Assembly: GCF_003719305.1 (NCBI RefSeq)
Contig: NZ_RARC01000011.1
Coordinates: 124,001 to 188,000, forward strand
Direction of reading: 5' to 3'
From: Mycolicibacterium stellerae
Lineage (GTDB): Bacteria; Actinomycetota; Actinomycetes; Mycobacteriales; Mycobacteriaceae
DNA: 64,000 nt
This document shows positions 45,682 to 52,423 of the stretch, piece after piece. The translations under genes were made by a program, and so were the position numbers. Under the pieces are notes generated by a model, which worked only from the letters and a program-made list of their open reading frames with translations, was not told the origin of the DNA and made no database searches. Every line of letters begins with the position of its first letter. The stretch's first letter is position 1.

Positions 45682-45728
45682 CGTCAACTCTAGGTTGACG
45701 TTCCGAAATCGTCAACGAACGGTTGACG
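45682..45728 (-). promoter_or_regulatory. clpC2 promoter with twin palindromic operators
   Basis: CGTCAAC-TCTAG-GTTGACG at 45682-45700 and CGTCAAC-GAACG-GTTGACG at 45710-45728 are two 19-base perfect palindromes whose centres are 28 bases apart. On the minus strand the -35 TTGACG (45710-45715) and the -10 TAGAGT (45687-45692) have a 17-base spacer and fall inside the two palindromes. The expected start is 7 bases after the -10, at the ATG itself, so the mRNA is probably leaderless. Confidence 0.75.
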
Positions 45729-46208
45729 TTAACCGCGGGGATAGCCGCGACGCACTGTCCGGTCGAGGATGCCAAGGGTGGCGCGCAGTGCGCTCTCGGG
45801 AATGACAGGGAAGATGTTGGCCTTGCGCCACTCCGGATCGATGTCGGACCAGTCGTAGAACGAGGTGACGACGGTTTCGTCCCCGTCGGATGGTTCGAGT
45901 CGGTAACCGTAGACGTGGCCGATCTGCGGGCGGATCTGGCCCAGGATCGTCCAGGCGATGAGCCGGTCCTTCTCGAACTCGCGGATCTCGACCGTGACGT
46001 CGTATTTGCCCATCGGGAAGTCGTTGAGGGATTCGCGATCCATGTGGATGACGAAGCTGTCGCCTGCGCCCGTGGCCGGCTCACCGTCTGCGTCCTGCAG
46101 CATTCCGGATGCGTCGATCGCGACGTGGCCGTGCGGGTCGCACAGGACGGCAAAGATTTCTGCGGCGGGCGCCGCAATGGTGCGCGCGACCTCCATGCGT
46201 TCGGCCAT
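45729..46208 (-). CDS. SRPBCC/polyketide-cyclase-like protein
   Basis: A 159-residue protein with the START-like fold: N-terminal strand and helix [20 protein letters not shown], central [20 protein letters not shown] and C-terminal helix [15 protein letters not shown]. It has no signal peptide. Ligand unknown; many mycobacterial paralogues exist. The stop codon lies just beside the outer clpC2 operator (45728), so clpC2 could also be reached by read-through. ATG at 46208 starts [10 protein letters not shown]; a second ATG four codons later is possible. It is divergent from the AraC-type regulator. Confidence 0.82.
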   Translation of the reverse strand: MAERMEVARTIAAPAAEIFAVLCDPHGHVAIDASGMLQDADGEPATGAGDSFVIHMDRESLNDFPMGKYDVTVEIREFEKDRLIAWTILGQIRPQIGHVYGYRLEPSDGDETVVTSFYDWSDIDPEWRKANIFPVIPESALRATLGILDRTVRRGYPRG

Positions 46209-46322
46209 GGGTCGATCCTGTCAGGCCCGCGGTCGTTGCTGGGGTGGTTTTCGGGTGTTCTCAGCCGGGTATACGACGACATCGGGAGATTTGACCAACC
46301 GAACCAGGGGAGTGTTCGAGCA

Positions 46323-46682
46323 GTGGCTGGTCACGATTACGGGCGGAACATGCCGCCCATTTTGCGAAATGCGGTTGCCTTCATTCAGGAGAATGCGGAT
46401 GCTGACATCGGCTTGGAGGACATCGCCGCGGCGGTGAACGTGTCGCCGCGCTCGGTTCAGTACGCGTTTCGCCGCAACATGGGAACCACACCGTTGGAGT
46501 ATCTGCGGCGTGTGCGGCTTGACCGGGCACACCGTGATCTCAAGGCCGCCGACCCGGCGCGCGACACGGTGACCGCGATCGCCGGACGCTGGGGTTTCAG
46601 CCATGCCGGCCGGTTCAGCCTTGCCTACAAGGCGGTATTCGGAAACGCGCCGAGCGACACGCTACGGGCCTATCCCGCGTAG
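46323..46682 (+). CDS. AraC-type DNA-binding domain protein
   Basis: A 119-residue protein that is essentially one AraC C-terminal domain: the first HTH is [20 protein letters not shown] and the second is [20 protein letters not shown], with the family ending [13 protein letters not shown]. There is no N-terminal ligand domain in the chosen form. GTG at 46323 has GGGGAG ten bases upstream; ATG at 46350 would also work. The frame stays open upstream for hundreds of bases, but that part is antisense to the SRPBCC gene, so a longer protein is unlikely. Regulated genes unknown; the divergent SRPBCC gene is a candidate. Confidence 0.72.
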   Translation: MAGHDYGRNMPPILRNAVAFIQENADADIGLEDIAAAVNVSPRSVQYAFRRNMGTTPLEYLRRVRLDRAHRDLKAADPARDTVTAIAGRWGFSHAGRFSLAYKAVFGNAPSDTLRAYPA

Positions 46683-46693
46683 CGGTGGGAGTG

Positions 46694-47566
46694 CTACTCC
46701 GCGAACGAGATTGACGTCTCCGAACAATTGGTGACCGCCTTCTCGGGCGGGAACGTTCGCGGATCGGCGTTGGCGATGACCGTTTGCCGGTAGTAGGCGC
46801 GCTGGAAGTCTCTCGAGCACTCGAAGTTCGCGTTCAGTACCGAGAAGGTCCTCGGGTCGGCGCCTTCGATCGTCCTGCCCATCCAATAGACGCGTGCGGA
46901 GTCGCTTGCGTAGGGGCCGTCGAGCGGGGCGAATGACGGCGGGTCCGCCTCGACGATCGGCTGGTCGAAATAGAAGACGTGTCGGCTGTCTCGGGCGTAA
47001 GCGCCTTGCAGGACTTGGAATGTCGACGGATCGGCGCCCGGGACGGGGTTGCCGTTGACGTGAACGGTTCGGCCGTCCTTGGTGTACAGGTAGTGGTCGG
47101 CGGTGGAGACGACGGCGAAGTGTGCTGGATCCTCGGAGAGCACCGAGCCGTCGCTCCAGTAGACGACGTGACTGTCTTTGGCGAGTTCGCCGTCGAGCAG
47201 TTCGAAGTGGGCGGGGTCATCGCTGATCGCGTGATCGCGTTGAAAGACATGGTCGCGGTCTTTTGCGAAGCCGGGGCGGTCGAGCAGTTCGAAGGTTGCG
47301 GCGTCGGCGTCGGGTAGGGGAAGGCCGTTGATGAAGACGCGGGACTGGTCGCGGCCATACGTCGAGTCGAGCGCCTCGAACGTCTCGGCGTCGGCGCCGT
47401 CTATCTCGAACGCCTTGCCGGGGAAAGCATTGAGGTAGTACACCGTTGCGTCCCTGACGTGGTAGCCGGAACTGGTGAAAAGCGAGTTGGGCGGCCCGTT
47501 TCGGGAGCACGCCAGAAGGATTGCCACTGCGAGAAGGCACAGCGTGCCGGTCGACTTTCGCTGCAT
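46694..47566 (-). CDS. DKNYY-repeat lipoprotein
   Basis: A 290-residue exported protein. The signal sequence MQRKSTGTLCLLAVAILLAC ends in a lipobox (ILLAC, lipid-modified Cys near residue 20). The rest consists of six to seven repeats of about 35 residues with a shared pattern such as YARDSRHVFYFDQPIVEAD, YASDSARVYWMGRTIEGADP and FAKDRDHVFQRDHAISDDP. This is the DKNYY family pattern (K/R-D-x-x-x-V-Y/F). The repeats likely form a beta-rich surface domain. ATG at 47566 fits the lipobox; ATG further upstream is not needed. Function of the family is unknown. Converges on the AraC-type gene with a gap of 11 bases. Confidence 0.8.
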   Translation of the reverse strand: MQRKSTGTLCLLAVAILLACSRNGPPNSLFTSSGYHVRDATVYYLNAFPGKAFEIDGADAETFEALDSTYGRDQSRVFINGLPLPDADAATFELLDRPGFAKDRDHVFQRDHAISDDPAHFELLDGELAKDSHVVYWSDGSVLSEDPAHFAVVSTADHYLYTKDGRTVHVNGNPVPGADPSTFQVLQGAYARDSRHVFYFDQPIVEADPPSFAPLDGPYASDSARVYWMGRTIEGADPRTFSVLNANFECSRDFQRAYYRQTVIANADPRTFPPEKAVTNCSETSISFAE

Positions 47567-47736
47567 ACTCCGACGAGCCTTCTCGGTATGCGGCCTCATT
47601 GAACCGCTCAGCAAATCAGTACGTGATCACCCTAGCGCGGACATGTCGTCGGCACGCCGGACTCAATACCGGATCGGCAACATGTCGACGCATAGGATCA
47701 AATGCCGCGTCCGGTATATCCGGTGATTGGGGAGTA

Positions 47737-48012
47737 GTGAGACACCGCGACATCAGCGCCATCGACCGACAGCTGTCGCTGTTGGCCGCCGTGAGCGCGT
47801 CGATCCGCCGCCTCGGCGGTAAGCCCTCAACGGCGCTCATCGATGAATTGCTTGATGAACGGATCGCCAGCCGGCCGACGCCGCTACGAGTTGCGTCTGC
47901 GGGCCGCGCCGGCGGCGAGCGCGATTCCGATCAGCGCGATGATCGGACCGAGAACGGACCAGGTGGTGGTGTTGCTCATCGGGCTGCCCCCCACCACCCC
48001 GAAGCCCTGTAG
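47737..48012 (+). CDS. Small hypothetical protein
   Basis: A 91-residue frame starting at GTG 47737, with the ribosome site GGGGAG seven bases upstream. The N-terminal part DISAIDRQLSLLAAVSAS, followed by RRLGGKPSTALIDELLDER, reads like an amphipathic helical protein. The last 40 residues are Arg/Gly/Asp-rich and lie antisense to the small membrane protein gene, so the true end could be different or the overlap real. I do not recognise a family. Existence is plausible but not certain. Confidence 0.5.
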   Translation: MRHRDISAIDRQLSLLAAVSASIRRLGGKPSTALIDELLDERIASRPTPLRVASAGRAGGERDSDQRDDRTENGPGGGVAHRAAPHHPEAL

Positions 48013-48075
48013 CGCGAACAGCAGGCCGAAGAGGGCGACGACGACGCCCAGCACGATGACGATGACACGTCCCAT
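47884..48075 (-). CDS. Two-helix small membrane protein
   Basis: A 63-residue membrane protein: helix 1 is VIVIVLGVVVALFGLLFAL, a Gly-rich loop QGFGVVGGSPMSNTTT follows, and helix 2 is WSVLGPIIALIGIALAAGAA with a basic tail ARRRNS. This layout is common in small actinobacterial membrane proteins. ATG at 48075 is the first Met next to helix 1. It overlaps the 3' part of the plus-strand gene at 47737-48012. Function unknown. Confidence 0.65.
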   Translation of the reverse strand: MGRVIVIVLGVVVALFGLLFALQGFGVVGGSPMSNTTTWSVLGPIIALIGIALAAGAARRRNS

Positions 48076-48432
48076 CCCTCGACAGTAGCCCGGCGCCATC
48101 ATTCCGATCTGACGGCGCCAAGCGTGAGCGCCTGTCGCGTGCACAGTGCTGCTGCTTGTTCATTTGTGATTGCCGAGCCGATGGGATCGGTGCCCGCATT
48201 CCGCAGATGGCCGTTTCGCCGACGATAAGTAGTTGAATATGCAAACAGTTGTAATCCACTTCGCGAAACCGGTGAGCTGATCAGGCGGTTAGCTGCCAAG
48301 ATGCTGTTAGCGCTTCGGGAGCGCCGTTGGGGACGGGGAGTAGTCAACTACGCAGCATCAGCTCGACAGCAAACCTCAAGATGGGTCAGAGGCCGGCGCC
48401 GGGTTGGTGTACAAAACGAACGGGGGGACCAC
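48076..48432. other. Intergenic stretch without a gene
   Basis: No convincing coding frame on either strand. It must hold the promoter of the secreted-protein gene at 48433; TACAAA at about 48409-48414 could be its -10. GTAGTCAACTAC near 48340 is a near-palindrome of unknown meaning. Confidence 0.5.
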
Positions 48433-48798
48433 ATGAAGACGATCGTGTATGGACTAGCTGCTGGCGCAGTGCTTGCGGGCGCTGCGATCGGGTTCGCCGG
48501 CCCGGCGTCGGCGGAACCGCTGACCGGTTCCTACAACGGCACCCTGATCGACGGCGCCGGGCAGGTTCTGAACCCGGACCCTGTGGGCCTGACATTTTCC
48601 GCTTGCGGCCCGGACTGTACTCACATGACGACACCGAGCCAGGAAATCGATCTGCATCTGCAGGGCGGTGCGTGGGTCGCCGGCTATGACTGGAACGGTT
48701 CGCCATGCACGATCACCCTGGATGGCAACGGCACCGTTCTCGATGATGTCTGCCCGAACGAACAGCCTCTGCGCATGTCGTTGACCAAGATCGCCTGA
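48433..48798 (+). CDS. Small secreted protein upstream of the secreted array
   Basis: A 121-residue exported protein. The signal peptide MKTIVYGLAAGAVLAGAAIG ends at GPASA (AXA type) near residue 27. The mature part of 94 residues has four Cys (SACGPDCTHM, NGSPCTITL, DDVCPNEQ), suggesting two disulfides, and a beta-rich pattern with YDWNGSPCTITLDGNGTV. That pattern resembles the W-x-G-x-I-D-x-x-G-x-V motif in the larger array proteins downstream, so it may be a distant single-domain relative. A strong GGGGGGA ribosome site precedes ATG 48433. Function unknown. Confidence 0.75.
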   Translation: MKTIVYGLAAGAVLAGAAIGFAGPASAEPLTGSYNGTLIDGAGQVLNPDPVGLTFSACGPDCTHMTTPSQEIDLHLQGGAWVAGYDWNGSPCTITLDGNGTVLDDVCPNEQPLRMSLTKIA

Positions 48799-48971
48799 CG
48801 CGGCAACTTCCGCGCTTCCTCGACGTGTCATAGGGCGCTGCAGCACCAGGTGCGGATGGAATGCCGTGCCCGGTGCGGAATCTCACGTCAACAATGGCCG
48901 ATGAGCGGCCCAATTTCGCAGTGCCGTCTCCTGCACTCGTAGAGGCCCCGCAGTACTCCGCAGGGAAACTT

Positions 48972-48987
48972 CAGTAGTCCTCTACTG
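48972..48987 (+). promoter_or_regulatory. CAGTA-N6-TACTG box 1
   Basis: CAGTAGTCCTCTACTG, an inverted repeat with six internal bases, ends 36 bases before the ATG at 49023. The sequence GGCCCACTATTCG follows 20 bases downstream; a -10 there would start transcription at the ATG, making the mRNA leaderless. Boxes of the same form precede two other genes of this block. Confidence 0.7.
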
Positions 48988-49022
48988 CATGTCGGTGCGC
49001 GCGTCTGGCCCACTATTCGTGC

Positions 49023-49706
49023 ATGACGCACGCAACAAGGCACGTGACGTTCCTTGCCGCAGGGCTCGGCGCCGCGATGATCTCTGCAACGGTCATCGTC
49101 TCGCCTGCGCCCGTACACGCGCAGGGCTGCAAACAATGGGAGTTCAACGGCAGCTTCAACTTCGTCATGGATGCGCTCCCCAAGTCGGTCTACGTTGTTC
49201 CGGCGCAAGGCACACATCTCGAGGGCCCGTACACCTGGGGCGGAACTCCCGGTCTCGGCTCGGTGCGAGGCGACATCGTGGGCAACGTCGTCTCCCTGAA
49301 CGTCATGACCAACCCCGGGCCCGGTCAGACTGAGCCTCCCACGTACTTATGGACCGGTTCAATTGACGACGCAGGAAACGTGGCCGGCACTGGAGACGGC
49401 ATCGGATTCGACAAGAAGTGGCACAGTGTAGGCGGGCCGTTGGTGTGCACATCTTCTCCTGAGATCACGCTTCGGTTCGACCCGCCGACCTTGATAGGGA
49501 TCACCGCGTGGGTCGGCATCACAAATAATGCCGGAAAGCCCCCGGTGAACTGCACATTCAGTGACGGCGTCTTCCCTGCCCGGCCATTCAGCGTGACCGG
49601 GGTCCAAGAAGCGCGAGTCGATCTGCCGGGAATCCCGACTGGTCGGGTCTACGACATCACCGTCAAATGCGGCGACCTTTCACACAGCGAGCAGAAGCAG
49701 TTCTGA
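49023..49706 (+). CDS. Secreted two-domain protein, array member 1
   Basis: A 227-residue exported protein. The signal peptide (MTHATRHVTFLAAGLGAAMI to PVHAQG) is followed by an N-terminal domain starting GCKQWEFNGSFNFV and holding the motif YLWTGSIDDAGNVAGTGDG. It is joined at LVCTSS to a C-terminal Ig-like domain of about 80 residues (EITLRFDPPTLIGITAWVG, NNAGKPPVNC, LPGIPTGRVYDITVKCGDL). Four Cys are conserved in all members and could form two disulfides. The protein ends SHSEQKQF. I know no described family for it. It has the CAGTA box and a probable leaderless start. It is the first gene of a three-gene run with short gaps. Confidence 0.85.
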   Translation: MTHATRHVTFLAAGLGAAMISATVIVSPAPVHAQGCKQWEFNGSFNFVMDALPKSVYVVPAQGTHLEGPYTWGGTPGLGSVRGDIVGNVVSLNVMTNPGPGQTEPPTYLWTGSIDDAGNVAGTGDGIGFDKKWHSVGGPLVCTSSPEITLRFDPPTLIGITAWVGITNNAGKPPVNCTFSDGVFPARPFSVTGVQEARVDLPGIPTGRVYDITVKCGDLSHSEQKQF

Positions 49707-49713
49707 CACGAGC

Positions 49714-50364
49714 ATGGGTACAACGACGACACACGTGAAATGTCTTGCCGCCGCGCTCGGTGCGACGATGGTCTCAGTCGCAGTAGTCACCGTCCCGCAG
49801 GCACCCGCACAAGCCGGGGGCTGCCAACAATGGGAATTCAACGGAACCTTTAGCCTCGTCGTCGACGGCAACGACCGGGTAGCCAGTTTTCCCGCGCAGG
49901 GGACTCACATCGAGGGCCGCGACGATTTCACCACGCATACGGTGCGCGGCGATATCACGGGTGACACGCTATCCATGATCGTCACCACAATCCCGGATCA
50001 GAATTATTTGTGGACCGGCCAGATTGATGGGGCGGGCAACGTGTCCGGTACAGGTGATGGAACCCCAGGGTGGCACAGCGTCGGCGCGCCGCTGCTGTGT
50101 AAGTCAGCGCCACCGCCGCAGGTCACGCTTCGATACGACGCCCCAACACTTGTCGGCATCACAGCCTGGGTGGGGATGACCAACAACGCCGGAAAGCCCG
50201 CAGTGGACTGCACCTACAACGACGGTGTGCTGCCACCTCGGCCGTTCAGTGTCTACGGGGATAAAGAGACTCGGATCGATCTGCCCGGAATCCCTACGGG
50301 TCACGTTTACAACGTAGTCGTCACATGCGGCGACCTCACCCACAGCGAGCAAAAGCAGTTCTGA
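49714..50364 (+). CDS. Secreted two-domain protein, array member 2
   Basis: A 216-residue paralogue of the preceding gene, seven bases after its stop, so probably coupled to it (no clear own ribosome site). The signal peptide ends around QAPAQAGG. The N-terminal domain is slightly shorter than in member 1 (GCQQWEFNGTFSLVVDG, YLWTGQIDGAGNVSGTGDG). The C-terminal domain (VTLRYDAPTLVGITAWVGM, VDCTYNDGVLPPRPFSVYG, RIDLPGIPTGHVYNVVVTCG) is nearly the same as in members 3 and 4. All four conserved Cys and the C-terminus HSEQKQF are present. Strong similarity in the C-terminal half points to recent duplication or gene conversion. Confidence 0.84.
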   Translation: MGTTTTHVKCLAAALGATMVSVAVVTVPQAPAQAGGCQQWEFNGTFSLVVDGNDRVASFPAQGTHIEGRDDFTTHTVRGDITGDTLSMIVTTIPDQNYLWTGQIDGAGNVSGTGDGTPGWHSVGAPLLCKSAPPPQVTLRYDAPTLVGITAWVGMTNNAGKPAVDCTYNDGVLPPRPFSVYGDKETRIDLPGIPTGHVYNVVVTCGDLTHSEQKQF

Positions 50365-50400
50365 CGCCTCGCCACCGAAGAGAAGGGCAGTGGACACACC

Positions 50401-51069
50401 ATGGGTACACGGGCAACACACGTGAAATGCCTTGCCGCCGCACTCGGCTCAGCGATTGCCTCTGCAGTAGTCATTGTCTCGCCGGTACTCGCACATGCGG
50501 AGGGCTGTGATCAGTGGGAATTCAACGGAGAGTTCAAGTTCGTTACCGATGCAGGAAGCGAGACGTTCAGCGTTCCCGCGCAGGGGACCGACATCGACGG
50601 GAGCTACAGTCTCGACTCGACTCCCAACGTGGCCCCGGTGCGAGGAAAAATCACTGGCAACACGGTTTCCCTGGCAGTCGCCTATGTGGCCTCGCTGTGG
50701 ACCGGCCAGATTGATCCGGCTGGCAACGTGTCAGGAACGGGAGAAGGAATCGGAACACCAAATAGCAGGTGGCACAGCGTCGGAGCACCACTTTTGTGCA
50801 AGGCAACTCCGCTGCCAGCACCTCAGATCACGCTTCGATACGACGCCCCGACGCTTGTGGGCATCACCGGCTGGGTGGGGATGACCAACAACGCCGGAAA
50901 GCCGGCGGTGGACTGCACGTACAGTGACGGCCTTCTCCCGCCTCGACCGCTGAGCGTGTACGGGGACAAGGAAACGCGAATCGACCTGCCCGGCATCCCA
51001 TCCGGCCACGTCTACAACATCACCGTCAAGTGCGGCGACCTCACCCACACCGAGCAAAAGCAGTTCTGA
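50401..51069 (+). CDS. Secreted two-domain protein, array member 3
   Basis: A 222-residue paralogue. The ribosome site is GAGAAGGGC, similar to the one before member 4. The signal peptide ends near LAHAEG. The N-terminal domain reads GCDQWEFNGEFKFVTDAG and LWTGQIDPAGNVSGTGEG; the C-terminal domain reads ITLRYDAPTLVGITGWVGM, VDCTYSDGLLPPRPLSVYG and SGHVYNITVKCGDL. It ends HTEQKQF. It follows member 2 by 36 bases and probably shares its transcript. Function unknown; extracellular location is inferred from the signal peptide. Confidence 0.84.
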   Translation: MGTRATHVKCLAAALGSAIASAVVIVSPVLAHAEGCDQWEFNGEFKFVTDAGSETFSVPAQGTDIDGSYSLDSTPNVAPVRGKITGNTVSLAVAYVASLWTGQIDPAGNVSGTGEGIGTPNSRWHSVGAPLLCKATPLPAPQITLRYDAPTLVGITGWVGMTNNAGKPAVDCTYSDGLLPPRPLSVYGDKETRIDLPGIPSGHVYNITVKCGDLTHTEQKQF

Positions 51070-51102
51070 TACCCGCCGGTGCAGTGCTGCGCACCAAAAC
51101 TT

Positions 51103-51118
51103 CAGTAGTGCACTACTG
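51103..51118 (+). promoter_or_regulatory. CAGTA-N6-TACTG box 2
   Basis: CAGTAGTGCACTACTG is a perfect 16-base palindrome, 102 bases before GTG 51220. GGCCATTATTCGG follows 21 bases downstream, the same arrangement as at box 1; the TATTC of both lies 27 bases past the box end. Confidence 0.7.
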
Positions 51119-51219
51119 CGTATCTTGAAGCGCCGCTGGGCCATTATTCGGCGGGACACATATTTGCGTGGGCCGAACCAGCGGGGCGGCAACGCCACGC
51201 ACCGAACTGAAGGGCAGCC

Positions 51220-51906
51220 GTGAGCATGACTACGACGACGACGCGTGTGAAGTTTCTTGCCGCCGCGGTCGGTGCCGCGACGATGTCCGCGGCAACCAAC
51301 GTATCGCCGGCACCCGCACGCGCGGAGGGCTGCGCACAATGGGAATTCAGCGGAACCTTCAGCTGGGTCACGGATGTCAGCGATGTGGTCTCCAGTGTTC
51401 CCGCGCAGGGAACCCACATCGACGGCCGCTATAGCGTCGGTTCGATTTCCGATTACGGCTCGGTGCAGGGCGATATCACGGGCAATACGGTTTCCCTGAA
51501 GATCGGAAGCCACTCAAATGACGTGACCTATTCGTGGACCGGCCAGATTGATCCCGCCGGCGACGTGAGCGGACCAGTAGCTTCAGACCCGGGCAACAGG
51601 TGGCACAGCATGAGTACGCCCCTGGTGTGCAAGGCAACTCTGCCACCGCCGACGCCACCAGAGGTCACGCTTCGCTACGACGCGGCGACGCTTGTGGGGA
51701 TCACCGCTTGGGTGGGGATGACCGACAATGCCGGAAAGCCCGCGGTGAATTGCACCTACAGCGACGGCGTGCTGCCGCCGCGACCGTTCAGCGTGTACGG
51801 GGACAAGGAAACGCGAATCGATCTGCCTGGCATCCCAACTGGGCACGTCTACAACGTCGTTGTCGAGTGCGGCGACCTCACGCACATGGAACAGAAACAG
51901 TTCTGA
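51220..51906 (+). CDS. Secreted two-domain protein, array member 4
   Basis: A 228-residue paralogue with its own CAGTA-box promoter. GTG 51220 follows GAAGGGC; ATG 51226 is an alternative. The signal peptide ends near PARAEG. N-terminal domain: GCAQWEFSGTFSWVTDVSD, YSWTGQIDPAGDVSG. C-terminal domain: VTLRYDAATLVGITAWVGM, VNCTYSDGVLPPRPFSVYG, TGHVYNVVVECGDL. Ends HMEQKQF. In the N-terminal domain the SGTGDG stretch is replaced by SGPVASDPG, so this domain is drifting faster than the C-terminal one. The small membrane protein gene follows after 35 bases, likely in the same transcript. Confidence 0.84.
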   Translation: MSMTTTTTRVKFLAAAVGAATMSAATNVSPAPARAEGCAQWEFSGTFSWVTDVSDVVSSVPAQGTHIDGRYSVGSISDYGSVQGDITGNTVSLKIGSHSNDVTYSWTGQIDPAGDVSGPVASDPGNRWHSMSTPLVCKATLPPPTPPEVTLRYDAATLVGITAWVGMTDNAGKPAVNCTYSDGVLPPRPFSVYGDKETRIDLPGIPTGHVYNVVVECGDLTHMEQKQF

Positions 51907-51941
51907 CATGTCCCGGCCCATCACCGAACGGAGGCACCCCG

Positions 51942-52253
51942 ATGAATCCTGACGATGAAAACACGGCGCATCTGATTGGCTCGCTCGGCGAGCTTGCCGG
52001 CCGCGTGGCGTTCTGGCTTGTGCTGATCGGGCTTGTCGTCGCCTTCGTAATACGGGCGATTCGGCGCGGCAGCGTTCGACCCGCCCCGCCGCCAGGCTTG
52101 TATGGCAACGGCGCGGGGACGTCACAGTGGCGCTTCAATGCACCACCGGGTTGGCCGCCCACCCCACCGGAATTCGTCCCTCCTGCGGATTGGAACCCCG
52201 ACCCTTCCTGGCCCGCAGCCCCTCCGGGATGGCAGTGGTGGATACCCCGTTAG
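51942..52253 (+). CDS. Membrane protein with Pro/Trp-rich tail
   Basis: A 103-residue protein. An acidic N-terminus (MNPDDENTAHLIGSLGELA) precedes one helix, RVAFWLVLIGLVVAFVIRAI, then basic RRGS and a 60-residue tail rich in Pro and Trp: PPGWPPTPPEFVPPADW, then NPDPSWPAAPPGWQWW. Such P-P-x-W repeats occur in several actinobacterial membrane proteins and are thought to mediate protein contacts. ATG 51942 has GGAGG eight bases before. It sits inside the secreted array, 35 bases after member 4, so it could anchor or help export the array proteins. That role is conjecture. Confidence 0.78.
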   Translation: MNPDDENTAHLIGSLGELAGRVAFWLVLIGLVVAFVIRAIRRGSVRPAPPPGLYGNGAGTSQWRFNAPPGWPPTPPEFVPPADWNPDPSWPAAPPGWQWWIPR

Positions 52254-52324
52254 CGAATCGGCCCACGTAAGGAAATTGCGGTATCAGTGGCCCCCGCCAG
52301 TTCGCGGCGGTGGTCGCAAAGGTG

Positions 52325-52340
52325 CAGTACCTCTTTACTG
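52325..52340 (+). promoter_or_regulatory. CAGTA-N6-TACTG box 3
   Basis: CAGTACCTCTTTACTG, extended by G and C to GCAGTA-N6-TACTGC, lies 84 bases before ATG 52424. GGCCGATCATC begins 20 bases downstream, the same spacing as at box 1. The -10-like part is less similar than in boxes 1 and 2. Confidence 0.65.
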
Positions 52341-52423
52341 CATTCAACAGTTGACCCTCGGCCGATCATCAGCTGGACCGGTTCGGTGTTTAAGGGACGC
52401 CGGTTTACCAAGGGAGACCGCTC

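Noticed and set aside
45723..46322. Long N-terminal extension of the AraC-type protein
   Set aside because: The extension lies antisense to the SRPBCC gene and lacks AraC N-domain features.
47679..47724. ATACCGGA / TCCGGTAT inverted repeat upstream of the small gene at 47737
   Set aside because: Arms are 8 bases with a loop of over 25 bases; too weak to call an operator or terminator.
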